The notes beneath the pieces are model-generated. The model had not been told where the DNA came from. It saw nothing but the letters and a program-made list of their open reading frames with translations, and did no database searches. From assembly GCA_002084805.1 (NCBI GenBank), contig NBMC01000010.1:1-47784 (forward strand): 47,784 bases of DNA, written 5' to 3'. A program made the position numbers and the translations under genes. Below, piece by piece: positions 26,974-35,550 of the stretch. This stretch comes from Spirochaetaceae bacterium 4572_59 (lineage in GTDB: Bacteria > Spirochaetota > Spirochaetia > DSM-2461). How positions within the stretch are numbered: the stretch's first letter is position 1; each line of letters begins with the position of its first letter.

Positions 26974-26989
26974 CAAGTAATTGACGGAG

Positions 26990-27340
26990 CTATATATTCA
27001 GAGAGGCGATATAATCCTTCAGGTCCTGGTCTGCCTTCTGCTGATCATCCTGAAGGTCGTCTATCTGACGGTTGAATCTCTGAATATCTTCTTCCTGCGT
27101 ACTGAGCTGCCTGGCATACTGTTTGTATAGATCGGAACTCCTGTCCAGAACAGACATATTTTGTCTCACCCTGTCCTGATCCCGTTCAGACTGAATTGTC
27201 GGGAAACAATATACTTCTCTTTTACAGAAACAGGTTTCGTCCAACTGTCCAGGGTAAAACGATACTCTGTCGTTGTTTTTTCACTTATTTCCGGGTGTTC
27301 CATCAGCTCCCCGCCATTTTTGTTAAAATATCATAAAGGA
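26990..27340 (-). pseudogene. frameshifted 3' relic of a large coiled-coil (DUF4139-like) protein
   Basis: The minus strand gives two consecutive pieces in different frames. Upstream (about 27340-27180) reads GGELMEHPEISEKTTTEYRF and PVSVKEKYIVSRQFSL, then stops. Downstream (about 27200-26990) reads DRVRQNMSVLDRSSDLYKQY and FNRQIDDLQDDQQKADQDL, a coiled-coil tail, ending at TAG 26990. From memory, a family of large bacterial proteins ends with a beta domain and then this kind of coiled coil (RxNMxxLDRxSxLYxRY). About 40-50 residues between the pieces are missing and the 5' gene is gone, so this is a decaying remnant. Confidence 0.55.
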
Positions 27341-27400
27341 AGGGTAATTTACATTTTTCTGCTCATGTACCAGTAGTGGTCTTTCTGTTATAGTGATCCC

Positions 27401-27625
27401 ATGGAAAGTTTGGAAAACCAGGAATACTTGATTGAATTTGCCAATACAAAAATGCCTTTTGGAAAGTATCAGGGGCGCTATCTTGTAGACCTCCCTGAGG
27501 CCTATGTTCTCTGGTTTAAAGAGAAGGGTTTTCCCAAGGGTAAACTGGGACAGATGATGGAACTGTTGGCCGAAATCAAGCTGAATGGGCTGGAGAGTCT
27601 GATCAGGCCTCTGCGGAAATACTAA
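27401..27625 (+). CDS. DUF3820 family small protein
   Basis: 74 residues. MPFGKYQGRYLVDLPEAYV and LWFKEKGFPKGKLGQMM match the DUF3820 pattern (MPFGKYKG, LPxxYLxWF, GKLG). Members are small cytoplasmic proteins, some called quorum-sensing-regulated virulence factors, without a settled function. Length is normal. No strong ribosome-binding site is seen before the ATG. Confidence 0.8.
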   Translation: MESLENQEYLIEFANTKMPFGKYQGRYLVDLPEAYVLWFKEKGFPKGKLGQMMELLAEIKLNGLESLIRPLRKY

Positions 27626-27695
27626 TCTTCATTGACTTCAAATCATACTCCCCGTCATAATGTTTCAAACACATTGCACAAAGGAAGTCCTGATT

Positions 27696-30600
27696 ATGGT
27701 AAATACGGATGCATTCAAACAAAAGCAGATGGAATTGATCTACGGCTTTGTGAATCTGACAGTACAGAATAAACCTTTTGACACTATTATCAGGGAATTC
27801 GCCGATGGGCTCTCAGTCTCTTTAGATCTCCCCGAGGCTGTTTCCATCCGTATCATTCTTGATCACAGGAAGTATACAAGTTCAGGTTTTACGGAGAGCC
27901 AATGGTCTGAACATTTTTCCATGGATTTTTCCTCCGGTGGAAGTGATTATATCGAAATCTTCCATCAGCAGGATCCGCTGGATTATCCTGAGGATAAACG
28001 GAAGCTCTGTGAAAAATCTCTAGGAGTACTGATCAATCTTCTGACAGGCTTCATTTCAAAAAACAGGCTTGAAAAACTCTCCTCTGAGAACAACGAGCGT
28101 CTAAAAGAACTGGGTGCCATTAATAAAACATCCCGGTTGATCTCAGAATACAAACCCATAGATGAAACTCTCAGTGAGATTGCTCTTATCCTCAGCCGGT
28201 CCTGGCAGTACCCCGAGTTTGCAAGAGTCAAAATTCACTATGAAGGACAAGATTATTGTTCCACCGGATTTAAGGATACCTACTGGAGTCAGAAAGAAAA
28301 TTTTGTGACCATTGATAACAAGAAAGGCTTTATTCAGGTGGTTTATCTTAAAGAATTTCCTCTCTCCTTTGAAGGCCCCTTTTTAAAAGAAGAGCGGGAT
28401 TTGCTCATCAATATAGCCAAGCTGATCAGCGGCTATCTGAATAACGGTAAAGGCCGTGATATTTACCGGCGAAATGTCTATAAAAAGAAAGAAATCGAGA
28501 AGCAGGAAGAGTATAAGAGGTCTCTGGTTACCAATAAAGGACCCTTGCAACTTTTTTATAACCAGCAGGTTATGGATAAATATATCTACCTGGATATGAT
28601 GCAATACAAGGTTAAGGAGATCCTCTTTGTTTCCACCCTGTATGATGCCTTTATCCTGGGAAACGAAGATGGCTTTTTTGAGCGTTTTATGGGAGAAATC
28701 TACCAGTATAGCCTGTTTTCTCTACCCAGGATCACAGGGGTTACCACAGAAGAGGAAGCACTTGAGATGCTGGAAACAAAATCTTTTGATCTGGTTGTGG
28801 TGATGGTTGGTCTGGACATGGATATGCCGGAGGATCTCAGTAAAAAAATTAAAGATAAGAAACCGACCCTTCCAGTTTATCTTTTATTAAACCAGAAGAG
28901 TAAAATCAGACATTTTGAAGAACTTGTGGCATCCTCTAGTACCCTGGATAACCTTTTCTTCTGGAATGGCGATTCCCAGATTATATTCTCCATTGTCAAA
29001 TCCATAGAAGATAAGGCCAATGTGGCCAATGATACCCAGGTCGGACTGGTGAGGGTTGTTCTTCTGGTGGAGGATTCGACTCTCTATTATTCAAAATATC
29101 TTCAGATTCTCTATGAGATTGTCTTTGGTCAGGTACAGCAGCTTCTGCCTGAAGTTGAGAAAAATGAGCTGGATAAAATTTGCAAGATGAGATCCCGCCC
29201 GAAGATCCTTCTGGCAAGAAACTATGAGGATGCCATGCTCCTTTTCAACCAGTATAAGGATAATCTGCTCTGTGTTATCTCGGATATCGAGTTTGAACAT
29301 GAGGGGAAAGCCGATAAGAATGCGGGAATCAATTTTATCAAATACGTTAAATCTCATATAATGAAGATTCCCATCATCCTGCAGTCTTCAGACAATAAGA
29401 ATATTAAAAAAGCGGATGAATTGGATGCCTATTTTATCAATAAAAATTCCGATACCCTTTTAAATGATCTGAAGAATTATCTGACCTACTATCTGGGATT
29501 CGGAGACTTTATTTTTAGAGACAGGAAGGGGCGGCAGATAGCAGTGGCCACGTCTTTGAAGGAATTCGAGCAGCAGCTTGAAATCATTCCTGATGAATCA
29601 TTTTATCAGCATGCCCTGGAAAATCAGTTCTCCATCTGGCTGATGGCCAGGGGTGAAATCAAGCTGGCAAAAACGATTAATCCTTTGAAAATCGGATCTA
29701 AGGAGAATGTCTCTCTTATCAGAAAAAAAATCCTGGAAACCATAGGTCACTATCAGGAAGAGAAGAAAAAAGGAAAAATCCTGCGTTTTGAAGAGGTTCC
29801 TATCATTAATGAAAAAAATATAGTGACCTTCTCAGGGGGATCTCTGGGAGGAAAAGGGCGGGGCCTGGCTTTTAACAATACTCTGATTTATAACCTGGAT
29901 TTCTCAGCTGTATCCAATATGATCAATATCAGGACTCCCCGAACGGTTATTATCGGAACGGAAGAGTTTGATACCTTTATCAGGGAGAACCGACTCTATG
30001 ATCTGATAATGAAAGAGTCCCTGAGTTTTGATGATTTAAAACAGCATTTTCTGAAAGGGAATCTTTCTTATGATCTGGAAGCCAAGCTGGAATCTTTTCT
30101 GGAACAGGTGGAAAAGCCTATTGCCATCCGCTCTTCCAGCCTTTCAGAGGACTCTTTTACACAGCCCTTTGCCGGTGTTTTTCATACCTATATCATTCCC
30201 AATGGTAAAGAGAATAGAGTGATCTCCCTGGAGAAGCTGAAACAGGCTGTTAAGTTGGTATTCTCTTCGGTCTTTTCAGAAGAGGCAAAGAGATATTTCA
30301 GCGCCATAAATCACCGGGTGGAAGATGAAAAAATGGCGGTGGTTCTGCAGGAACTGGTAGGGCAGCATTACGCTGACTATTACTATCCCCATATCAGCGG
30401 TACAGCCTGTTCCTATAATTACTACCCTGTGGCTCATATGAAACCGGAAGAGGGATTCGCTATGGCGGCATTCGGCTTGGGGACCTATGTGGTGGACGGT
30501 ATGGCCTCCTTTCGTTTCTCTCCCAAATATCCCAAGGTGGAAATGTATTCAAGCAAGGATATTATCAATAGTTCCCAGGTAAAGTTTTATGCTGTAGACT

Positions 30601-31505
30601 GCAGAAAAATTGATATGGACTATGCAATGGAGGGAGAGCTGGCTTCTATGGAGCTGCTGGATATCAGCGAGGCCGAGAAGCATGGATCTCTCAAGCACTG
30701 TGTTTCCGTTTATGACCCACAGAATGACAGGATTTTGCCGGGGCTTTCCGTTCCCGGACCGCGTATTATGAATTTTGCCAATATTCTGAAGTATAACTAT
30801 ATTCCTCTGGCAAAAACGCTGGAGATGCTTCTATCGACTTTAAAGGAGGCTTTAGGCTCTCCTGTGGAAATTGAGTTTGCGGTTGATCTGAAAAAAGCTG
30901 AAAACGGACTGCCCACATTTTATCTGCTTCAGACAAAACCTATGGTAGAGAACCGTGGTCATATGCACTTTGAACTGGAACAGTTTGACAGGTTAAAGGC
31001 TCTGCTCTATACAGAAACAAGCCTCGGAAACGGAGATCTTAGTACCATTTATGATGTTATCTATGTGGATAATGATAAATTTGATAAGATGAAGACCCTG
31101 GAGATGGTCGCTGAAATTGATTATCTGAACAGTCTGATGCTTAAGGAAAAAAGGCAGTATATTCTTATCGGACCTGGACGTTGGGGAACGAGAGACCAGT
31201 TTCTGGGGATTCCTGTTAATTGGGCGCAAATCTCTAATGCAAAGATCATTGTAGAAATCAGTCTGGCCAATTTCCCCCTTGATTCTTCCCTGGGGTCGCA
31301 CTTTTTTCACAATGTGACCTCCATGAATATAGGGTATTTTTCAGTAAATAATCTGTCCAGCCGGGAATTCATAAACTGGGAGCAGCTATACAAGGAAAAG
31401 GTCATATATAAAACAAAGTATTTCCGGCATGTCCGTTTTGATAAGCCTTTGAAGGTTTTCATGGATGGAAAAGAGAAGAAATCTATTATTATGGAAAGTG
31501 AGTAA
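27696..31505 (+). CDS. sensor, receiver and PEP/pyruvate-binding domain protein
   Basis: 1269 residues from the ATG at 27696 (AAGGAAG upstream; an earlier ATG at 27660 is poorer). The order is two similar sensor-like repeats (about 15-125 and 135-245; compare YTSSGFTESQW with YCSTGFKDTYW), a linker, and a receiver (about 450-600) with the acidic pair VEDS, acceptor D530 (VISDIEF), a Ser in LQSSD and a Lys in FINKNSD. A PPDK/PEP-synthase N-terminal ATP-grasp domain (about 705-1110) has GGKGRGLAFNN, IRSSSLSEDSFTQPFAGVF and LLQTKPMVENRGH. The tail has GPGRWGTRDQFLGIPV. The phospho-His swivel domain and PEP-binding barrel of true dikinases are absent, so signalling or modification of a partner is more likely than pyruvate metabolism. 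Confidence 0.8.
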   Translation: MVNTDAFKQKQMELIYGFVNLTVQNKPFDTIIREFADGLSVSLDLPEAVSIRIILDHRKYTSSGFTESQWSEHFSMDFSSGGSDYIEIFHQQDPLDYPEDKRKLCEKSLGVLINLLTGFISKNRLEKLSSENNERLKELGAINKTSRLISEYKPIDETLSEIALILSRSWQYPEFARVKIHYEGQDYCSTGFKDTYWSQKENFVTIDNKKGFIQVVYLKEFPLSFEGPFLKEERDLLINIAKLISGYLNNGKGRDIYRRNVYKKKEIEKQEEYKRSLVTNKGPLQLFYNQQVMDKYIYLDMMQYKVKEILFVSTLYDAFILGNEDGFFERFMGEIYQYSLFSLPRITGVTTEEEALEMLETKSFDLVVVMVGLDMDMPEDLSKKIKDKKPTLPVYLLLNQKSKIRHFEELVASSSTLDNLFFWNGDSQIIFSIVKSIEDKANVANDTQVGLVRVVLLVEDSTLYYSKYLQILYEIVFGQVQQLLPEVEKNELDKICKMRSRPKILLARNYEDAMLLFNQYKDNLLCVISDIEFEHEGKADKNAGINFIKYVKSHIMKIPIILQSSDNKNIKKADELDAYFINKNSDTLLNDLKNYLTYYLGFGDFIFRDRKGRQIAVATSLKEFEQQLEIIPDESFYQHALENQFSIWLMARGEIKLAKTINPLKIGSKENVSLIRKKILETIGHYQEEKKKGKILRFEEVPIINEKNIVTFSGGSLGGKGRGLAFNNTLIYNLDFSAVSNMINIRTPRTVIIGTEEFDTFIRENRLYDLIMKESLSFDDLKQHFLKGNLSYDLEAKLESFLEQVEKPIAIRSSSLSEDSFTQPFAGVFHTYIIPNGKENRVISLEKLKQAVKLVFSSVFSEEAKRYFSAINHRVEDEKMAVVLQELVGQHYADYYYPHISGTACSYNYYPVAHMKPEEGFAMAAFGLGTYVVDGMASFRFSPKYPKVEMYSSKDIINSSQVKFYAVDCRKIDMDYAMEGELASMELLDISEAEKHGSLKHCVSVYDPQNDRILPGLSVPGPRIMNFANILKYNYIPLAKTLEMLLSTLKEALGSPVEIEFAVDLKKAENGLPTFYLLQTKPMVENRGHMHFELEQFDRLKALLYTETSLGNGDLSTIYDVIYVDNDKFDKMKTLEMVAEIDYLNSLMLKEKRQYILIGPGRWGTRDQFLGIPVNWAQISNAKIIVEISLANFPLDSSLGSHFFHNVTSMNIGYFSVNNLSSREFINWEQLYKEKVIYKTKYFRHVRFDKPLKVFMDGKEKKSIIMESE

Positions 31506-31507
31506 GT

Positions 31508-32167
31508 ATGGGTATAAAAGTTGGCATCTGCTGTGAACATAAACTGCATCTGGAAGGTCTTTTTTTTCTTCTGGATAGCATGGAGGGTATAGAGGTCCTT
31601 CTGAAGGACTGTTCTCCCGGCAATCTTTTGAACTATCCAGGTCTGGATCAAATTCATATACTTATTCTGAATCCTCATATCCTAGATGCCCGTATACTGA
31701 ATATCACCGTACAGTTAACTGTACTACACCCGAAACTGATGGTGCTGATTCTTTCGGCAGATGAAAATGAGACTACCATTCTTAAAACCATTAAAGCAGG
31801 AGCTAAGGGGTTTCTGGCTAAAGACAGTGACCGGAATGATCTGCTGGAGGCTCTCTATACCCTCAGAAACGGGCATGATTACTATAGTAAGTCAATTACA
31901 CAGCTCCTATTGAAGCAGTATATTTCTGATCTCAAATCAGAAAGCGGATTCACCCGTCAGGAAGCTCTGAACTGTTTAAGCAGCCGTGAACTGGAGGTCC
32001 TGACCCTCTGGGGCAACAGTAATACAAACCATGAAATCTCTGAAAAACTTTTTATTAGTGTACGGACTGTTGAGTCCCACAAAAACCATATTATGCAGAA
32101 ACTAAATCTGAAAACGGCTGTAGATATGGTAAAATTTGCCATCAAAAACAATATCATCGAAGTCTGA
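31508..32167 (+). CDS. LuxR/NarL-type regulator with degenerate receiver
   Basis: 219 residues. The C-terminal LuxR-type HTH is intact: LSSRELEVLTLWGNSNTNHE and LFISVRTVESHKNHIMQKLN. The N-terminal receiver keeps S83 and K105 (GFLAKDSD), but the phospho-acceptor position is Asn55 (ILILNPHIL). The metal-binding pair that is usually Asp-Asp reads Cys9-Glu10. It therefore should not be phosphorylated in the normal way. The ATG lies two bases after the stop of the PEP/pyruvate-binding protein, so the two are one transcription unit and probably one pathway. Confidence 0.88.
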   Translation: MGIKVGICCEHKLHLEGLFFLLDSMEGIEVLLKDCSPGNLLNYPGLDQIHILILNPHILDARILNITVQLTVLHPKLMVLILSADENETTILKTIKAGAKGFLAKDSDRNDLLEALYTLRNGHDYYSKSITQLLLKQYISDLKSESGFTRQEALNCLSSRELEVLTLWGNSNTNHEISEKLFISVRTVESHKNHIMQKLNLKTAVDMVKFAIKNNIIEV

Positions 32168-32191
32168 AAGTTCAGAGAATTACGGAATTTC

Positions 32192-32208
32192 TTACGTGTT
32201 TCACGTAA
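32192..32208. promoter_or_regulatory. inverted repeat TTACGTG-TTT-CACGTAA upstream of gdhA
   Basis: Seven-base perfect arms with a 3-base spacer, 25 bases after the LuxR stop and about 70 bases before the gdhA ATG. There is no T-run, so an operator is more likely than a terminator. The upstream LuxR protein is one possible binder, but this is a guess from position. Confidence 0.35.
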
Positions 32209-32277
32209 AGATTCAGGATGCTTCCTTTTATGTGTTATGTTTTGTTCATACAAAAACTAAATACAAAGGAAAGAATA

Positions 32278-33630
32278 ATGGCAGATATTTCAGATGTTAA
32301 AGTTAATGAGTTTATGGCTAAAGTCATTGCCAAAAATCAGGGAGAAACAGAATTTCACCAGGCAGTTAAAGAAGTTGTAGAATCTCTGATGCCTTTCTTG
32401 GAAGAACACCCCGAATACCAGTTCTCAAAAATTCTTGAAAGGATGACTGAACCCGAAAGAGTTATCATGTTTAGAATTCCCTGGACTGATGACAGTGGTG
32501 ACATCCAGATCAATAGGGGATTCCGTATTGAAATGAACAGTGCTATCGGACCCTATAAAGGCGGTCTTCGTTTTCACCCGACTGTCAATCTGGGCATACT
32601 GAAATTTCTGGCTTTTGAACAGGTCTTTAAAAATAGTCTTACCACACTGCCCATGGGTGGTGGAAAGGGAGGATCCGATTTTGATCCTAAAGGAAAGTCC
32701 GATAACGAAGTTATGCGTTTCTGCCAGTCCTTTATGACAGAATTGCAGCGTCACATTGGGCCTAATACAGATGTTCCCGCCGGAGATATCGGTGTGGGCG
32801 GCCGTGAAATCGGTTATATGTTCGGTCAGTATAAAAGAATCAGAAATGAGTTTACAGGTATCCTGACAGGTAAAGGTCTGGAGTGGGGCGGAAGCCTGAT
32901 CAGACCGGAAGCAACCGGTTATGGAGCTGTCTATTTTGCAGATGAAATGCTGAAAACCAGAAATGACAGTATGAAAGGAAAAACAGTTGTCATCTCCGGT
33001 TCCGGGAATGTTGCCCAGTATGCTGTGCAGAAGGTCCTCCAGCTGGGTGGAAAAGTTGTTACCCTATCTGACTCTAACGGCTACATCTATGATCCTGATG
33101 GAATTACAGAAGAAAAACTGGACTTTGTTCTGGAACTGAAAAACATCAGAAGAGGCCGGATTTCCGAATATGCTGAAAAATACAATGTGCAGTATGTAGA
33201 AGGAAAACGTCCCTGGGAAGTAAAATGTGACTGTGCTCTTCCCTGTGCTACACAAAATGAAATTGATGTGGATGATGCCAGAACTCTGGTTAAAAACGGC
33301 TGTTATCTTGTCAGTGAAGGGGCTAATATGCCTTCCACCCCCGAAGCCGTTGATATCTATCTGGAATCTAAAATCCTCTACGGACCCGGTAAGGCTGCAA
33401 ATGCCGGTGGTGTAGCTGTTTCAGGTCTGGAAATGTCTCAAAACTCTATGCGCCTGTCCTGGACAAGAGAAGAGGTGGATGCAAGGCTGAAAACCATCAT
33501 GAGCGATATTCACGAAACCTGTGTAAAATACGGTAAAGACGAAAGTGGTTATACCAACTATGTCAATGGTGCCAATATCGGCGGTTTTCTGAAAGTTGCC
33601 AATGCTATGATGGCTCACGGATACGTATAA
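32278..33630 (+). CDS. gdhA: NADP-type glutamate dehydrogenase
   Basis: 450 residues from the ATG at 32278 (AAAGGAAAG upstream; the extra in-frame N-terminus is not coding). The hexameric bacterial GDH pattern is complete: GPYKGGLRFHPTVNLGILKF, LPMGGGKGGSDFDPKGKS with the catalytic Lys, PAGDIGVGGREIGYMFGQY, the Rossmann glycines VISGSGNVAQYA and AANAGGVAVSGLEMSQNS. It makes glutamate from 2-oxoglutarate and ammonium, so it mainly serves nitrogen assimilation. NADPH use is inferred from the family. The gene ends at a strong terminator. Confidence 0.94.
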   Translation: MADISDVKVNEFMAKVIAKNQGETEFHQAVKEVVESLMPFLEEHPEYQFSKILERMTEPERVIMFRIPWTDDSGDIQINRGFRIEMNSAIGPYKGGLRFHPTVNLGILKFLAFEQVFKNSLTTLPMGGGKGGSDFDPKGKSDNEVMRFCQSFMTELQRHIGPNTDVPAGDIGVGGREIGYMFGQYKRIRNEFTGILTGKGLEWGGSLIRPEATGYGAVYFADEMLKTRNDSMKGKTVVISGSGNVAQYAVQKVLQLGGKVVTLSDSNGYIYDPDGITEEKLDFVLELKNIRRGRISEYAEKYNVQYVEGKRPWEVKCDCALPCATQNEIDVDDARTLVKNGCYLVSEGANMPSTPEAVDIYLESKILYGPGKAANAGGVAVSGLEMSQNSMRLSWTREEVDARLKTIMSDIHETCVKYGKDESGYTNYVNGANIGGFLKVANAMMAHGYV

Positions 33631-33659
33631 AATCCAGTCGGGTATGAATTTACAATAAC

Positions 33660-33696
33660 GGCCACGGGAGAGATTATCTTTCCCGCGGCCTTTTTT
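33660..33696 (+). terminator. rho-independent terminator of gdhA
   Basis: A G+C-rich stem starting GGCCACGGGA and ending TCCCGCGGCC (33660-33690, one A/C mismatch) is followed by TTTTTT (33691-33696). The T-run abuts the stop codon of the convergent kinase gene. Confidence 0.85.
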
Positions 33697-34769
33697 CAGC
33701 GTTTTACTCTGGCATTTCCCTGCCAGATACTCCACACTTGTTCCTCATCCGCAGGCTGGCAGTAATCTGTGTTGAGAGTAACGGTAAGTGCTCCTGTTGC
33801 CCAGCCGAATGCTATCCATTTTTCCGCTTCCCAGCCTTTAAGTATTCCGTACAGGAGTCCACCGACAAAGCCGTCACCGCCGCCGATTCTATCCAGAACT
33901 CCGATGGCGCGTGGTTCTACAATGTGCCATTCATCCCCTGAGAGCATAATAGCACCCCACATATGCTCATTGCTGTTAATGACTTCTCGAAGGGTTGTGG
34001 CAAAAACTGAAGCATTCGAGTATTTTTCTTTTACACGGCCTATCATCTCTTTGAAACTGTTTATTTTTTCTGAAAGTTCTTCACCTCCTGCTTCCGGTCC
34101 TTTAATACCCAGGCAGAGCTGAAAGTCTTCTTCATTACCAACAAGGATATCGGCCACAGAAGCAATCTCATGGAATATAGGGTGAAGCTCTTTTTCTCTG
34201 CCTTTCCAGAAACTGGCTCTGTAGTTCAAATCGAAGGAGATTCTGCTGCCATTCTTTTTTGCAGCGCGGGCTATTTCCAGACTGAAGCGTCCCGTTTCGG
34301 GAGAAAGTGCGGCATTGAGTCCGGATAGATGGACAACGGCGACACCTTCTTCTTCGAAAATACGCTGCAGATCAAAATCTTTTGTATTGAGTGTAAGCCC
34401 TACTTCTCCGCTTCTATCGTTATGAACTCTCGGTCCCCTGGAACCATATCCGGAATCGGCAATATTAATCTGATGACGGTAGCCCCAGGCTCCTCCCTGA
34501 TTGACTTCCGGTCCCTCGTAATCTATATGTCTTGCTGCCAAGTCATCCTTGATTATACGGGAGATTGGACTGTCTTTAACAAAACTGGTCAGTACTTTAG
34601 CGGAAAGTCCCAGATGGGATGAGACCGACAGCACGTTCGATTCGGCGCTGGTGGCTCTCATCTCAAAGTTGCGGCTGGCATAAACGGGCTGTCCGTTGAA
34701 CGGTGTGAGTCTTACTCCCATACTGGTCGGTGTCAGTATGGCATATTTATATTTATCTCTAAGTTTCAC
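33696..34769 (-). CDS. PfkB-family sugar kinase (2-keto-3-deoxygluconate kinase-like)
   Basis: 357 residues from a GTG at 34769 with AAAGGAAAA upstream. The ribokinase/PfkB fold is shown by SFDLNYRASFW (substrate and ATP region), VGNEEDF and the C-terminal signature DRIGGGDGFVGGLLYG, where the catalytic Asp lies in GGGDGF (GAGDAF in most relatives). Sequence style and neighbours (gnd, DeoR regulator, broken hexuronate genes) suggest phosphorylation of a sugar acid such as 2-keto-3-deoxygluconate. Gluconate or fructose is possible. It is the last gene of the gnd operon. Confidence 0.82.
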   Translation of the reverse strand: MKLRDKYKYAILTPTSMGVRLTPFNGQPVYASRNFEMRATSAESNVLSVSSHLGLSAKVLTSFVKDSPISRIIKDDLAARHIDYEGPEVNQGGAWGYRHQINIADSGYGSRGPRVHNDRSGEVGLTLNTKDFDLQRIFEEEGVAVVHLSGLNAALSPETGRFSLEIARAAKKNGSRISFDLNYRASFWKGREKELHPIFHEIASVADILVGNEEDFQLCLGIKGPEAGGEELSEKINSFKEMIGRVKEKYSNASVFATTLREVINSNEHMWGAIMLSGDEWHIVEPRAIGVLDRIGGGDGFVGGLLYGILKGWEAEKWIAFGWATGALTVTLNTDYCQPADEEQVWSIWQGNARVKR

Positions 34770-34795
34770 TGTATTTTCCTTTAATTCAATATTTT

Positions 34796-35548
34796 CTATA
34801 CGGTAATTACTTCAATACCCAAATCACGGAACTGCTCTGTATGGGTAAATCCTTTGTCAATAATTAATATATCGATAAGATCTGCATTGGCGAATTTTGC
34901 AAAAGCTCTGGCTTCAAACTTACTGGAGTCCGCAAGTATCACTTTTCTTCTGGCCGCCTTGAGCATATCCTTTTTCAGTCTTCCTTCAATTGCATTCTGG
35001 GTGAGAAACTCACCCCTGGCAGTTATTCCTGTTGTTCCGATAAAGGCAATATCAAACTGAAGCTGATTGATGGAATCTTCCGCCTGCGGACCAATGAATG
35101 ATCCTGCACTCGCCCTGAAATTTCCTCCGATGGCTGTCAGCGTAACATCTATTGAAGATGCTAAAATATTCAGAACATCCAGACTGTTGCTGATGACTCT
35201 GATCTGTGAGGATGTTAACTTCTCAGCTAATAGCAGATTGGTGGCTCCTGCATCGATACACACAGAATCATCTTCTTCTATCAGCTGAACCGCACGGCTT
35301 GTAATTCGATCTTTCTGTTCATAGAACGTCCGTTTCCTTGAAATTATGGGAGGAATCGGTTTTACCGATTGAGCTAGTCGAGCCCCTCCATGGTTCCGGA
35401 TAATGAGACCCAAATCTTCCAGTTTTGTCAGGTCTTTCCGGATCGTTACCTGAGAAACACCCAGTCTTTCGGTCAGATCGGCAACACTGATATGTCTGAA
35501 ATTCTGGATAAGATTCAGAATCTTTTCATGTCTCGGATTTTTAACCAC
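34796..35548 (-). CDS. DeoR-family transcriptional repressor
   Basis: 250 residues, standard length. N-terminal DeoR HTH: RHEKILNLIQNFRHISVADL and LGVSQVTIRKDLTKLEDLGL. The C-terminal sugar-phosphate sensor domain has IDAGATNLLLAEKL and VILADSSKFEARAFAKFANA. It starts with GTG two bases after the gnd stop and precedes the kinase gene. It presumably represses this operon until a sugar phosphate binds. Confidence 0.9.
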   Translation of the reverse strand: MVKNPRHEKILNLIQNFRHISVADLTERLGVSQVTIRKDLTKLEDLGLIIRNHGGARLAQSVKPIPPIISRKRTFYEQKDRITSRAVQLIEEDDSVCIDAGATNLLLAEKLTSSQIRVISNSLDVLNILASSIDVTLTAIGGNFRASAGSFIGPQAEDSINQLQFDIAFIGTTGITARGEFLTQNAIEGRLKKDMLKAARRKVILADSSKFEARAFAKFANADLIDILIIDKGFTHTEQFRDLGIEVITV

Positions 35549-35550
35549 AA

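Noticed and set aside
27696..31505. True phosphoenolpyruvate synthase or pyruvate phosphate dikinase
   Set aside because: The swivelling phospho-His domain and the PEP-binding barrel are missing; only the N-terminal ATP-grasp part is present.
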